From assembly GCF_050916235.1 (NCBI RefSeq), contig NZ_CP104854.1:4030001-4094000 (forward strand): DNA of 64,000 nt, given 5' to 3'. Under the pieces are notes generated by a model, which was not told the origin of the DNA, did not search any database, and saw nothing but the letters and a program-made list of their open reading frames with translations. This DNA comes from Maridesulfovibrio sp050916235. Its GTDB lineage: Bacteria; Desulfobacterota; Desulfovibrionia; Desulfovibrionales; Desulfovibrionaceae. Every line of letters starts with the position of its first letter. Positions within the stretch are counted from its first letter, which is position 1. Made by a program: the position numbers and the translations under genes. Below, one piece after another: positions 53,084-62,575 of this stretch.

Positions 53084-55168
53084 TCATAATACACAATTCA
53101 TTTTTATCGGAAGCTTAATGGTGAACTTGGTCCAATGTCCGAGCATGGAATCGACCTCCATGGTCCCCTTATGATGGTCAGTAACGATAAAATATGAAAC
53201 TGACAGCCCTAGTCCTGTCCCCTGTCCAACGTCTTTGGTAGTATAAAATGGTTCAAATATTCTTTTGCAGGTCTCGTCTTTCATGCCTGGTCCGTTATCT
53301 TCAATCTCAATACGCACCATTTCTCCTATTTTTTTCACTCTCAAAATAAATTTTGGAACATCTATGTTGTAAGTCTTTTCAGCCATGGCTTCCGCTCCGT
53401 TCCGGAATAGATTCAGGAATACCTGCTGAATTTCATTACTTTCACAACAGATCTGCGGGATACATTTTTCATATTCCCTGACGACAATGATTTTTTTGAA
53501 ATCGTACTCTTTTTTCAGGTCATAATCACTTGATGCTAATTCTAGCGTATTATCAAGTATTTCAACTATATTGTGTTCAGTCATTACTTTATCACTTTTA
53601 CGACTGAAACTGAGCATATTAACTACTATTTTGGCAGCTCTGTTTCCTGATTCTATTATGCTGTCCAACATTCTGTTTATTCCGCGCTCTTCGAAATATT
53701 TATACATGGCTTCAACAGTAGTTCCACATTGCTCAGCTACTTCAATGTTCTTTTCTATTGTAGTAGAAACTCTGCGTTTAATATTTTGCGCGTTGCCAGA
53801 AATGACAGCAAGTGGATTATTGATTTCATGTGCCATTCCTGCTGCAAGTCCACCTATAGACAACATTTTTTCGCTCTGCATTATCATCTGCTCAAGGTTT
53901 ATTCTTTCGGTAATATCATCAATACGTATAACAGCACCTTCAACTCCTTTTGACCTAAGGGGATATACAGTCACGTCTTCGTATTTAGCTCTTCCTTCAA
54001 TATAACTACGCATTCTGGGGGAGGCCTGCATTTCACCGGTTTTAAGAGCCTCTCTTACCCTTTCCATTTCACATGCCAAGTGAGGGGCAGCGAGATCAAG
54101 AGGCAAACCTATTACTGAACTTTGACGGACCCCATAAACACGTTCAGCTTCTTTATTCCATTGAGTTATGTTGCAATTTTTATCCACCCCAATCAGTATT
54201 GATGGCATGGAATCAATTACGCTGGTCAGGTAACCTTGCACAGTAATGAGTTCTTTTTCGGCTCGCTGGCGCTCTATCAGTTCTGCTGTCAGCTCATGCG
54301 TTTTCTTTTTTATTCTATTACGGAGGAACCATGTCAGTAAAATAAAGAAAAACAGGAAGATAAGCAGCGGAGTCAGAATCATAACGGCATATTTTACAAA
54401 TTCCTGATAAACTCCTTTGCGTTCGTAAATATCAAACCATTTTTTATAAATACGGTCATATTCACCAGATTTTCTTATCAGATTTAATCCTTCGTTCAGT
54501 TGGGATATTAATTTGGTATTTCCCTTTTTTACAGCAAAACAATAATCCTCTGAGGCAAATATCGGGCCCACAGCTACAATGTTTGTCAGCTTTGCTTTTT
54601 CCGCTTTATAAAGGTTCTGCAGTTTGCCAAGTAAGGCTGCATCATGTTTACCTGAAGATAAAAGCAGTAAAGCATCTTCCTGAGATTCTACTGGGATTAT
54701 TTTAGCTTCAGGCAGATTTTTTAATCCATATTCATGCATTATATCGCTGCGTTGAACTAAGACTTCGTGCCGTTTTATGTCTTTAACTGATTTTATAGAA
54801 GAATTTTTGCGAACAAAGACAGAATGGGAAACAACATTGTGCGGCATTGAAAATTCAAATTTTTCAGATCTGTCTTTAGAATAGAACATCCCTGAGATTA
54901 CGTCACATTCTCCATTTTCCAGACTTTTAACAACATCCGCCCAATTATGAAGTTGTATTCGGATGTCTAGATCTTCTGCAGCCGCAACTGCTCGTACTAT
55001 GTCGATATTGAAACCTGAAGGTATCCCGTTGTCCAAAAATTCATACGGAGGGTAATTGAAATCGCCTTCTACAAGGATTGGTTCAGCACTTGCTGGAGAG
55101 TAACACAAAAGAGCAACCAGAATAAGCACAGACGGACATAAATATTTAACAACTCTTTTTAAAATCAT
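53084..55168 (-). CDS. Solute-binding-domain sensor histidine kinase
   Basis: The 694-residue membrane kinase has a signal peptide (residues 1-28), a periplasmic solute-binding domain of the amino-acid type (30-250: YPPYEFLDNGIPSGFNIDIV, WADVVKSLENGECDVISGM), a membrane helix (about 258-282), PAS (about 315-430: SMPSILIGVDKNCNITQWN), and a kinase core with GMAHEINNPLAVI (phospho-His near 466), N box NLFRNGAEAM, G1 EDNGPGM, G2 GTGLGLSV. It probably senses a small polar ligand. No regulator gene is beside it. Its end overlaps nothing now that the epimerase starts at 53043. Confidence 0.93.
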   Translation of the reverse strand: MILKRVVKYLCPSVLILVALLCYSPASAEPILVEGDFNYPPYEFLDNGIPSGFNIDIVRAVAAAEDLDIRIQLHNWADVVKSLENGECDVISGMFYSKDRSEKFEFSMPHNVVSHSVFVRKNSSIKSVKDIKRHEVLVQRSDIMHEYGLKNLPEAKIIPVESQEDALLLLSSGKHDAALLGKLQNLYKAEKAKLTNIVAVGPIFASEDYCFAVKKGNTKLISQLNEGLNLIRKSGEYDRIYKKWFDIYERKGVYQEFVKYAVMILTPLLIFLFFFILLTWFLRNRIKKKTHELTAELIERQRAEKELITVQGYLTSVIDSMPSILIGVDKNCNITQWNKEAERVYGVRQSSVIGLPLDLAAPHLACEMERVREALKTGEMQASPRMRSYIEGRAKYEDVTVYPLRSKGVEGAVIRIDDITERINLEQMIMQSEKMLSIGGLAAGMAHEINNPLAVISGNAQNIKRRVSTTIEKNIEVAEQCGTTVEAMYKYFEERGINRMLDSIIESGNRAAKIVVNMLSFSRKSDKVMTEHNIVEILDNTLELASSDYDLKKEYDFKKIIVVREYEKCIPQICCESNEIQQVFLNLFRNGAEAMAEKTYNIDVPKFILRVKKIGEMVRIEIEDNGPGMKDETCKRIFEPFYTTKDVGQGTGLGLSVSYFIVTDHHKGTMEVDSMLGHWTKFTIKLPIKMNCVL

Positions 55169-55496
55169 ACTTTCCGCCCGGAATTTACTTAAAAGATCAT
55201 GTTGTATCAGTGGGAAAACAGTTTTAGTAACGCAACTGTCACATACTTCATGCTTCCATTCAAACTTAGGAATTCTAACTAGGCAATGGTACTATAAATG
55301 CACAAAAAATGTCCAGAGGCGAAGATAATACTTTAAGATATGCAATATAAGAAAATACATGCAGCAAACGTGCATAGATGGCTTGGAGGGAAAAATCAGA
55401 TGAGGAAAATTATAAGTGCGAAAGTTGTCCGCAAACAATCCAGACATGGAAAGCATATAACTGCTTCCAGTCTGGATCGTTGATTATTTAATTAAA
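55169..55496. other. Intergenic region with a terminator-like hairpin
   Basis: About 330 bp between two leftward units. ATCCAGAC (55438-55445) pairs with GTCTGGAT (55470-55477) with inner pairing, 19 bp beyond the cheB stop; on the minus strand a weak TGTTTG follows, so it probably ends cheB transcription. The rest should hold the kinase promoter, not resolved. Confidence 0.5.
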
Positions 55497-56561
55497 TTAT
55501 CTTGTGCGGGAAATGACTTCGTTAGGAATATTATTCAGGGAAACAACTTTATCCACCCCGCCGGCTTTGATTGCTTCTTGGGGCATGCCGAATACAACAC
55601 ACGAGGCTTCATCCTGAGCTATTGTGTAAGTTCCGGATTCATGCATTTCTTTCATCCCTTTTGCCCCGTCATCGCCCATTCCCGTCATAATGACAGCAAC
55701 AGCATTTTTTCCTGCACTGATAGCGCCTGATCTGAAGAGTACGTCAACAGATGGCCGGTGCCGGCTTACCAACGGACCGTCTTTAATTTCAACATAGTAT
55801 CTTGCTCCGGACCTTTTAACCAGCATGTGCTTATTGCCGGGTGCAATAAGGGCCTGTCCGCGCAGAATGCTGTCACCGTCAACGGCCTCTTTTACCGTGA
55901 TCTGACACAATGAGTTTAAGCGTGCTGCAAAGGCTGCAGTAAACTTTTCAGGCATGTGTTGAACAATTGCAATGCCGGGACAGTCGCGAGGCATACGGGT
56001 CAGAAAATTCTGAATTGCTTCGGTACCTCCGGTTGAAGCACCTACGAGGACAACTTTCTCAGTTGTCTGAAGCGATGTGCTTGGTCGTGCTTTAGGGAGC
56101 ATCGCATCCGCATTCAGTTTAGGCTGCACAGCCATAGGCCTTGCCGAAAGTTTTTTGGGTCTGGTCAATGCTGCTGCTTTTACCACATCGCACACCCTTA
56201 TGCTGGATTCTTCGAAGAATTGTTTTGTCCCGATTTTAGGTTTGGTTATGACATCAACAGCCCCATATTCCAGTGCACGCATGTAGCACTCAGAACCTTT
56301 CTCAGTCAGCGTGGAACAAATGACAACCGGTATAGGGTGTTGAGTCATTAGTTTGCGAAGAAATGTTAGCCCATCCATTTTAGGCATTTCAATATCAAGG
56401 GTGATTACATCCGGAACCACCCTTTTCATAATTTCAGCCGCAGCAAAAGGATCTCCCGCATTCCCCACAATTTCTATTGAAGGGTCGGTTTCAAATAATT
56501 TCTGCAGTGTCTGACGGACCAGTGCAGAATCATCAACAATCAGAACCTTGGTTTTATTCAT
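55497..56561 (-). CDS. cheB: Chemotaxis protein-glutamate methylesterase CheB
   Basis: The 354-residue response regulator removes methyl groups from chemoreceptors. The receiver has KVLIVDDSALVR with the phospho-Asp at ITLDIEMPKMDG, and the catalytic domain holds the Ser in VLVGASTGGTEAI near 180, His in QHMPEKFTAAFA, and Asp in VIMTGMGDDGAKG. It starts 2 bp after cheR of the same operon, so translation is probably coupled. Confidence 0.95.
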   Translation of the reverse strand: MNKTKVLIVDDSALVRQTLQKLFETDPSIEIVGNAGDPFAAAEIMKRVVPDVITLDIEMPKMDGLTFLRKLMTQHPIPVVICSTLTEKGSECYMRALEYGAVDVITKPKIGTKQFFEESSIRVCDVVKAAALTRPKKLSARPMAVQPKLNADAMLPKARPSTSLQTTEKVVLVGASTGGTEAIQNFLTRMPRDCPGIAIVQHMPEKFTAAFAARLNSLCQITVKEAVDGDSILRGQALIAPGNKHMLVKRSGARYYVEIKDGPLVSRHRPSVDVLFRSGAISAGKNAVAVIMTGMGDDGAKGMKEMHESGTYTIAQDEASCVVFGMPQEAIKAGGVDKVVSLNNIPNEVISRTR

Positions 56562-56563
56562 AC

Positions 56564-57391
56564 CTATACCTTTTGATAAACAGTGGGTGCCAACTGCCTT
56601 ACAGGAAGGTCCATCCCTGAAATGCTTTCAGAGTGCCCGATGAAAAGATATCCGCCCTTATGTAGCTGGGTGCAGAATTTCTTGAACAGTTGCTCCTGCG
56701 TGGCTCTATCAAAATATATGACAACGTTACGGCAGAATATTATATCTTTCTGATCCTTGAATGGGAAAGGCTCCATAAAGTTAAGTCTTCTGAAATCCAC
56801 GAGTTTTCGAAGATCTGGTGCTATTCTGACGAGTTGTTTGGTTTTGTCCTTGCTTTTGAGAAGGTATTTTTTCTTCAGAGCCATAGGAATAACTTCCACC
56901 TTGCTCATCGGATAGACAGCATTCATGGCTCTGCGCAGGATGTCAGTTGAAATGTCAGTGGCAAGTATTGAGAATTTGCAGTTATGATTTCTTTCGGCGA
57001 ATTCAGAGAGTACCATGGCAATCGTATAGGGTTCCTCTCCACTTGAGCATCCTGCAGACCAGACTTTTAATGGTCTGGTCACCCTTTGTGCAAGGTCAGG
57101 CAGAACTGTGCTGAGCATCATTTCGAAATGCTTTGGCTCACGAAAAAAATCCGTGGTATTAGTCGTAACCACGTCTATGAGCTGCGTGAGTTCCTTTTCA
57201 AATCCCCCAGGACTGAAAAGGTAGTCACAATATTGGGAATGGCAGGCGAATCCAAGGGCCCGTAATCTTTTTTGCAATCGGGCTTCAAGCATTGTTTTTT
57301 TGGAGGATGGCATTTTGATGCCGAATTCCCCCTTAATCAAGGTGCTGAACTTTTGAAAGTCAGCATCGCTCATCTTCGGTGTCAGTGTCAC
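56564..57391 (-). CDS. cheR: Chemoreceptor methyltransferase CheR
   Basis: A 275-residue methyltransferase with the alpha N-domain (IKGEFGIKMPSSKKTMLEAR) and SAM domain: VWSAGCSSGEEPYTIAMV near 112, ILATDISTDILRRA, IIFCRNVVIYFDRAT and LFIGHSESISGM. The start is GTG 57391, with GAGG 10 bp upstream; the ATG six codons later has none. It lies between cheA (33 bp) and cheB (2 bp). Confidence 0.94.
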   Translation of the reverse strand: MTLTPKMSDADFQKFSTLIKGEFGIKMPSSKKTMLEARLQKRLRALGFACHSQYCDYLFSPGGFEKELTQLIDVVTTNTTDFFREPKHFEMMLSTVLPDLAQRVTRPLKVWSAGCSSGEEPYTIAMVLSEFAERNHNCKFSILATDISTDILRRAMNAVYPMSKVEVIPMALKKKYLLKSKDKTKQLVRIAPDLRKLVDFRRLNFMEPFPFKDQKDIIFCRNVVIYFDRATQEQLFKKFCTQLHKGGYLFIGHSESISGMDLPVRQLAPTVYQKV

Positions 57392-57424
57392 CGGCTGTTA
57401 TCCTCTATATTTTCGGTTTGTTTA

Positions 57425-59590
57425 TCAGCTTGCGGCTCTCAACTCAGCTAGAACTGTACGGAACAGCTTGGGAATATCCAAAATCAGGGCCAGGGTTCCA
57501 TCCCCCTTAATGGTCGCACCGGATATGCCTTCCACATCACGGTAGACCCGTCCAAGACTCTTGATTACTGTCTGGTGCTCACCGATTACAGTATCGACAA
57601 CTACACCGACCCTATTACCTTCAAGCCCGGTGATTACGATCTGCTCTATGGCCGGGGACTCGCCTTCAATGTCAAACCATTCCCTGATTCGGATGTATGG
57701 CACAATCTCGCCGCGCAGGTTAACAAATTGCTGCCCGTTCGCGTCTTCTACATCTTTTCGTGTAAGCTCCACACATTCTTCAACAAGTGAAAGAGGAATG
57801 ACATAATAACCGTCTTCCACCCGAACCTGCAATCCGTCAATTATTGCCAGAGTAAGGGGGAGTCTTATGGTTATTACTGTACCCTTACCTTCCGTGCTGT
57901 CAATATCTATGCTGCCGCGAAGCGAATCAATCGCCCTTTTTACTACGTCCATCCCAACACCGCGACCGGAAACATTTGTTACACTCTGCGCGGTTGAAAA
58001 ACCCGGCTCAAAAATAAGATTGAACAGTTCTTTGGGTGAAAGTTCGGCATCGGCGGAAATTAGCCCTTTCTCAATTGCTTTGGCCTTGATTGCCTCGTTG
58101 GACATACCTTTACCGTCATCTTCAATGATGATCAGAACGTCACCGCCTGAATGTTCTGCTGAAAGTGTAATTGTCCCCTTGCCCGGCTTACCTTTGGATT
58201 TTCGTATGTCTGGCTGCTCAATTCCGTGGTCAATCGAGTTGCGAAGCAGGTGAACCAGAGGGTCTCCAAGTCGTTCGATAACCGTTTTATCAAGCTCTGT
58301 TTCAGCTCCATTTGTGTGCAACTCGATTTTCTTTCCGAGTTCTTCCGACAAATCGCGGACAAGTCTTCTGAACTTGCTGAATGTTGTACCGATAGGCAGC
58401 ATCCTGATTCCCAGTGTACTGTCTCTCAGCTCATCGGAGAGGCGCTCCAATTCTTCAGACAGGGCAGTAAGGACAGAATCTCCCTTTTCACCCACAACCT
58501 GGCTTATCTGTGCCTGAACGATCACCAGTTCACCGACTAGGTCAACCAGGTAATCCAGTTTTTCAGCAGAGACCCTTATGGAGGAAGAAACATCAGCTTT
58601 TTTCTTGGATGAATGGAATTCCCTAGCTGCGGCCTGTTCTGCAAGGGCACTGTCAATTTTTTCCTTACTGACGACACCCTTCTGGGTAAGGAGCTCTCCA
58701 AGGGGTTTCTGATCTGCAAGCACTTCACTTATTGCTTCAGCAGGAACGTCCCCGCGCTCCACAAGAATCTCACCCAGTTTTTTAATTGGTTTGGGTTCAA
58801 AATCATCCGGATCATCGAGTTCAGCATCAACAGGTTCTTCAAAGTCATCCTGTGCAATTTCGCGTATTTTTACGCTGATGGGCACATCGGTGAAGAAAAA
58901 TATTTCCTCAACCGCAAGGCTTTCCGCATTGCTTTCAAATAAGATATCCCACCACTGATCTCCCTTGCTTCCTTCTTTTCCTGCATGAAATACTTCTGAA
59001 CGGATATGTCCGATGTTGGAAAGTTCCTTCATCAGGGGAGTCAGGGCTTCGCCTGAGACGTTGCTTCCAGAATCAGGTGTAATTGCTATTTGGTACAGTT
59101 TTTCATGCTTGGAGGAAGGCTCAGTGGGGGTAACAATGACTTTCTCCTGAACAGGTTGTTCCGGAACCAGCTCAGGCTGAACGTCTTCTGCGTTCTGAAC
59201 AGTTATTTCTGATTTGCCGGAAACAAAATCCTTTAAGGATTCCAGAATACCCTCCCCTACAGCAGGATCGCCTTCTCCACTTGGGGACTCAAGCATTGAA
59301 TAAATATGGTCTCTGGACGCAAGTACAATAGTCAGCAGTTCCTTGGTGATTGAAAGATCCCCGTTTCTGACCTTATCGAAGACAGTCTCTACTTCATGGG
59401 TAAATTCGGCAATTGCTTCAAAGCCGAACATTGACCCGGATCCCTTGATAGTGTGTAGGGCTCTGAACACCCTGTTGATGAGATCCATGTCATCAGGAAC
59501 ATCCTCAAGTTCAAGCAACGAAGTTTCAAGTTCTCCAAGTAGTTCGTAGGCTTCTTCCTTGAACACTTGAGTCGTCATATCATCAGACAT
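57425..59590 (-). CDS. cheA: Chemotaxis histidine kinase CheA
   Basis: The 721-residue kinase passes receptor signals to regulators. HPt domain (1-105) with phospho-His46 in ALHTIKGSGS; a middle region (about 160-255); a tandem of two short repeats, LGEILVERGDVPAEAI and LGELLTQKGVVSKEKI (about 275-330), like the N-domain of GspE/MshE; dimerisation (LVDLVGELVIVQAQ); kinase domain with HLLRNSIDHGIE, EDDGKGM, GFSTA and GRGVGMDVV; and the C-terminal CheW-like domain. GGGAG precedes ATG 59590. No cheW or cheY lies beside it. Confidence 0.94.
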   Translation of the reverse strand: MSDDMTTQVFKEEAYELLGELETSLLELEDVPDDMDLINRVFRALHTIKGSGSMFGFEAIAEFTHEVETVFDKVRNGDLSITKELLTIVLASRDHIYSMLESPSGEGDPAVGEGILESLKDFVSGKSEITVQNAEDVQPELVPEQPVQEKVIVTPTEPSSKHEKLYQIAITPDSGSNVSGEALTPLMKELSNIGHIRSEVFHAGKEGSKGDQWWDILFESNAESLAVEEIFFFTDVPISVKIREIAQDDFEEPVDAELDDPDDFEPKPIKKLGEILVERGDVPAEAISEVLADQKPLGELLTQKGVVSKEKIDSALAEQAAAREFHSSKKKADVSSSIRVSAEKLDYLVDLVGELVIVQAQISQVVGEKGDSVLTALSEELERLSDELRDSTLGIRMLPIGTTFSKFRRLVRDLSEELGKKIELHTNGAETELDKTVIERLGDPLVHLLRNSIDHGIEQPDIRKSKGKPGKGTITLSAEHSGGDVLIIIEDDGKGMSNEAIKAKAIEKGLISADAELSPKELFNLIFEPGFSTAQSVTNVSGRGVGMDVVKRAIDSLRGSIDIDSTEGKGTVITIRLPLTLAIIDGLQVRVEDGYYVIPLSLVEECVELTRKDVEDANGQQFVNLRGEIVPYIRIREWFDIEGESPAIEQIVITGLEGNRVGVVVDTVIGEHQTVIKSLGRVYRDVEGISGATIKGDGTLALILDIPKLFRTVLAELRAAS

Positions 59591-59687
59591 ACGGAAACTC
59601 CCGATCAGATTTTGTGGTAATGTAAACACATATATTTTTAAACATTTAATTAATTTATTTCAACAATTATCACTAAATGATCAACAA

Positions 59688-59719
59688 AAAAAGACCCCGT
59701 ATGGTTTATGGGGTCTTTT
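59688..59719 (-). terminator. Terminator of the DUF2062 gene
   Basis: AAAGACCCC (59690-59698) and GGGTCTTTT (59710-59718) form the stem; on the minus strand seven T follow. On the plus strand the T run is short. Confidence 0.8.
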
Positions 59720-59775
59720 GATGGTTATTTCGATCAGTTCTCATCACTACCTTAAGCAGCAGCCGTGATTCCAAA

Positions 59776-60279
59776 CTATATTTTGTTTCTTCTTGCAAGC
59801 ATTCGCAGCGCCTTGCGCTTGCGATGCCGGCGGACAAAATGCAGGGTAATAAAATACGAAATAATTCCAAGAGGGATTCCAAGAATGAAACCACCGAAAA
59901 TAAGAATGGTCAGTCCCTGCCAGCCGATGTCCATAAAGTCTGTCATCTGCCAGGATGCTGGGTCAAACTGAACCTCGATGGGAAGCAGGAAGGTCCCGAT
60001 TTTGTACTGGACGTAGTAGAATAACAGCCAGTTGAAGGGGTTTGAAATCCATGTGGCGATCGCAGCCGCAATTTTGCTGCTTCGAGTACAGAATGCGGCG
60101 GTAATGGCAATTACAGTCTGTAATGGTAATCCGGGAATTACGGGAAAGCATCCCCCGAAAACTCCGCATCCTATGCCCATGGCAATATAATGCGGAGATG
60201 CGTTTATCCTCATCACTTTAAGATAGTAAAGCTTGAGAAGTCTTTTGAATTTATCAATGCGGCTGTATTCTTTGGACAT
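59776..60279 (-). CDS. DUF2062 membrane protein
   Basis: A 167-residue inner-membrane protein with about three helices, carrying the DUF2062 signatures SPHYIAMGIGCGVFGGCFPVIPG-like start (residues 28-50), ATWISNPFNWLLFYYVQYKIG and a basic tail RRHRKRKALRM. Function unknown in the family. I use ATG 60279, with AAAGGG upstream; a TTG one codon earlier is also in frame. It stands alone with its own terminator. Confidence 0.88.
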   Translation of the reverse strand: MSKEYSRIDKFKRLLKLYYLKVMRINASPHYIAMGIGCGVFGGCFPVIPGLPLQTVIAITAAFCTRSSKIAAAIATWISNPFNWLLFYYVQYKIGTFLLPIEVQFDPASWQMTDFMDIGWQGLTILIFGGFILGIPLGIISYFITLHFVRRHRKRKALRMLARRNKI

Positions 60280-60501
60280 CAATTTCCCTTTGAAAGCAAA
60301 TCAACACCTCCTCCGCAAGATCAGAAAGATCAGCAGTTCGGATGTGTAAGCGCGCTACGCAATTATATGACTCCGATCACCGACGATAATATCGTCCGTC
60401 CTCCCTCAACTCTAGTAATAGATTTTAACCAGACAAAGAGCAAGCAGTCACCCTAGGGAGGCTCCGGTGGTGGAGAATAACTTATTTCTATAAAGAAACT
60501 A

Positions 60502-62550
60502 TCAATCCAGTACGTCAAAACTGTGAAACTTCATTACAAATCCTGCACGTCCCTGCGTTGAAGACCGTAATTCAGTTGAAAAACCGAACATATTCCTAAG
60601 CGGGGAAAGAGCTTGAACTACTTTTAGTTTATTGCGGTCGAGCATATTTTCAATACGCGCTCCCTTTGAGCCGAGCAAACCGATTACATCGCCAACAAAT
60701 TCATCAGGAACGGATATTTCAACGTCCATAATGGGTTCCATGAGACGAGGTGATGACGTTCCAAGGGCCGTTTTCAAAGCCTTTGCCGCAGCCATGTGGT
60801 ATCCGGGAACGCTGGACTGACCGTCTCTTCTGCGGATTTCAAGAACTCTTACTTTGATGTCCTGAACCGGGAAGCCCTTTATGACACCGCTCTGAAGTCC
60901 GTCGTCAATGCCTTCAGCAATTGCGTCCATCCACTCTGCTGGCCACTGGGCGGTATCAATTTCGAAGACAACGTCGCGCCCGGCACCCCGATCAAGCGGC
61001 TCCACTCCTAGACGGACAAATCCGTAATGCCGGTCATCTCCAAGAAGCCTGTCGAACTCTTCCTCTGCTTCTGCTGATCTGCCGGGAATTTCCTGATAGA
61101 CAACCTGAGGCTTGCCAGCCCTTGGGTCAAGTTTATATTCGCGGCGCAATCGATCCAGAACAACTTCAAGATGCAGCTCACCCATGCCGGAAAGTATTAT
61201 CTGGCCTGTATTTTCATCTGTCTGCAGTTTCAAAGTCGGGTCTTCCTGCAGATATTTGTCCAGAACCTCTTCCAGCTTTTCAGATTCATCCGAGTTGCGG
61301 GGCTCAATTGCCATGGAAATTACTGGCTTATACAGTTCGATCTGCTCAAGAACTATGGGATCATTTCCGCTGGAAAGAGTGTCTCCGGTACGCACATCCT
61401 TGAAACCTGCAACGGCTATAATGTCTCCTACTCCAGCAACATCAATGCTTTCCTTTCTTCCGGCGTGCATCCTGAAAAGATGAGCTACTCTTTCAGTGTT
61501 TCCCTGAGTGAAATTTCTGAGTGTCTCGCCTGACTGGATTTTTCCTGAATAAATGCGCATAAGAACCATTTTGCGGCCCGCGTCCATAAGAACTTTGAAA
61601 GCAAGAGCCTGAAGTGGCCCGGAAACAACCGGATCAATTACACGCTTTACTCCGGTGTTGGGATCAATTCCCGCCAGCTTTGGTACTTCAAGCGGGCTTG
61701 GGAGGTACTTTCCGACGCCGTCCATAAGCGGTTGCACGCCAACGTTTTTCAAGGCAGAACCGGTAAATATCGGCACAATTTTTAAAGCAAGGGTGGCCTT
61801 ACGAATAACGGATTCGATGTATGTAGGATCAATATCATCCTCAAGATACCTTTCCATGAACTCGTCATCCACTTCTGAAAGGGTGTCACACATGCGTTCG
61901 CGCCAGGGAGTAACAATTTTTTTATCTGCTTCCTCAAGATCAAATGCATCAAACTCTTCGCCATTGACTGCCTGATTGAACACAAGCTTTTTCATATGAA
62001 TCACATCGTATACAGCGGAAAAATCTTCTCCACCACCGTCCGGGATCTGCAGAGGTACGGAACGTATGCCGAGTTTTGAACGCATTGATTCGAGAACGGC
62101 TTCGAAATCAGCTCCTAGCCTGTCCATTTTGTTGATGAAAACAAGCTTGGGAACCTTGTAGTGTTCACTTTGCCGCCATACGGTTTCCGATTGCGGCTCC
62201 ACACCTCCAACTGCGCAGAAGACCCCTATCGCCCCGTCAAGCACACGAAGTGATCTTTCCACTTCAATGGTAAAATCAACGTGTCCGGGCGTATCGATAA
62301 TGTTAATGGTGTTCTGTCCCCAGTAACAGGTAGTCACTGCAGATGTTATGGTTATACCCCGCTCCTGTTCTTCCGGCATGTAGTCCATTGTGGCTGTCCC
62401 TTCGTGGACCTCTCCAAGTCTGTGGATCTTGCCGGAGAAGTAAAGCATTCGTTCTGTCACGGTCGTTTTGCCAGCATCGATGTGGGCTATTATTCCGATA
62501 TTTCTAATTTTACCAATACCCTTTGCGGAGAAATCAGGCTTCGCAGTCAC
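60502..62550 (-). CDS. fusA: Elongation factor G (paralogue outside a str operon)
   Basis: The 682-residue GTPase has all EF-G parts: IIAHIDAGKTT (G1), RGITITSA (G2), DTPGHVDF (G3), INKMDR (G4), domain II, and domains III-V ending FSTELRSSTQGRAGF. The start is GTG 62550, with GGAAGG five or six bases upstream; an ATG 12 codons earlier has no site. No ribosomal protein or tuf gene is near, so it is probably a second EF-G beside the copy expected in the str operon, with a role in translocation or recycling. Not TetM-like, as it keeps a normal EF-G length and motifs. Confidence 0.92.
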   Translation of the reverse strand: MTAKPDFSAKGIGKIRNIGIIAHIDAGKTTVTERMLYFSGKIHRLGEVHEGTATMDYMPEEQERGITITSAVTTCYWGQNTINIIDTPGHVDFTIEVERSLRVLDGAIGVFCAVGGVEPQSETVWRQSEHYKVPKLVFINKMDRLGADFEAVLESMRSKLGIRSVPLQIPDGGGEDFSAVYDVIHMKKLVFNQAVNGEEFDAFDLEEADKKIVTPWRERMCDTLSEVDDEFMERYLEDDIDPTYIESVIRKATLALKIVPIFTGSALKNVGVQPLMDGVGKYLPSPLEVPKLAGIDPNTGVKRVIDPVVSGPLQALAFKVLMDAGRKMVLMRIYSGKIQSGETLRNFTQGNTERVAHLFRMHAGRKESIDVAGVGDIIAVAGFKDVRTGDTLSSGNDPIVLEQIELYKPVISMAIEPRNSDESEKLEEVLDKYLQEDPTLKLQTDENTGQIILSGMGELHLEVVLDRLRREYKLDPRAGKPQVVYQEIPGRSAEAEEEFDRLLGDDRHYGFVRLGVEPLDRGAGRDVVFEIDTAQWPAEWMDAIAEGIDDGLQSGVIKGFPVQDIKVRVLEIRRRDGQSSVPGYHMAAAKALKTALGTSSPRLMEPIMDVEISVPDEFVGDVIGLLGSKGARIENMLDRNKLKVVQALSPLRNMFGFSTELRSSTQGRAGFVMKFHSFDVLD

Positions 62551-62575
62551 AATACACCTTCCCAGTGTGAAAATC

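Noticed and set aside
60502..62550. EF-G paralogue considered as a tetracycline-resistance TetM-type protein
   Set aside because: The N-terminus, switch regions and ending follow EF-G, and there is no mobile context.
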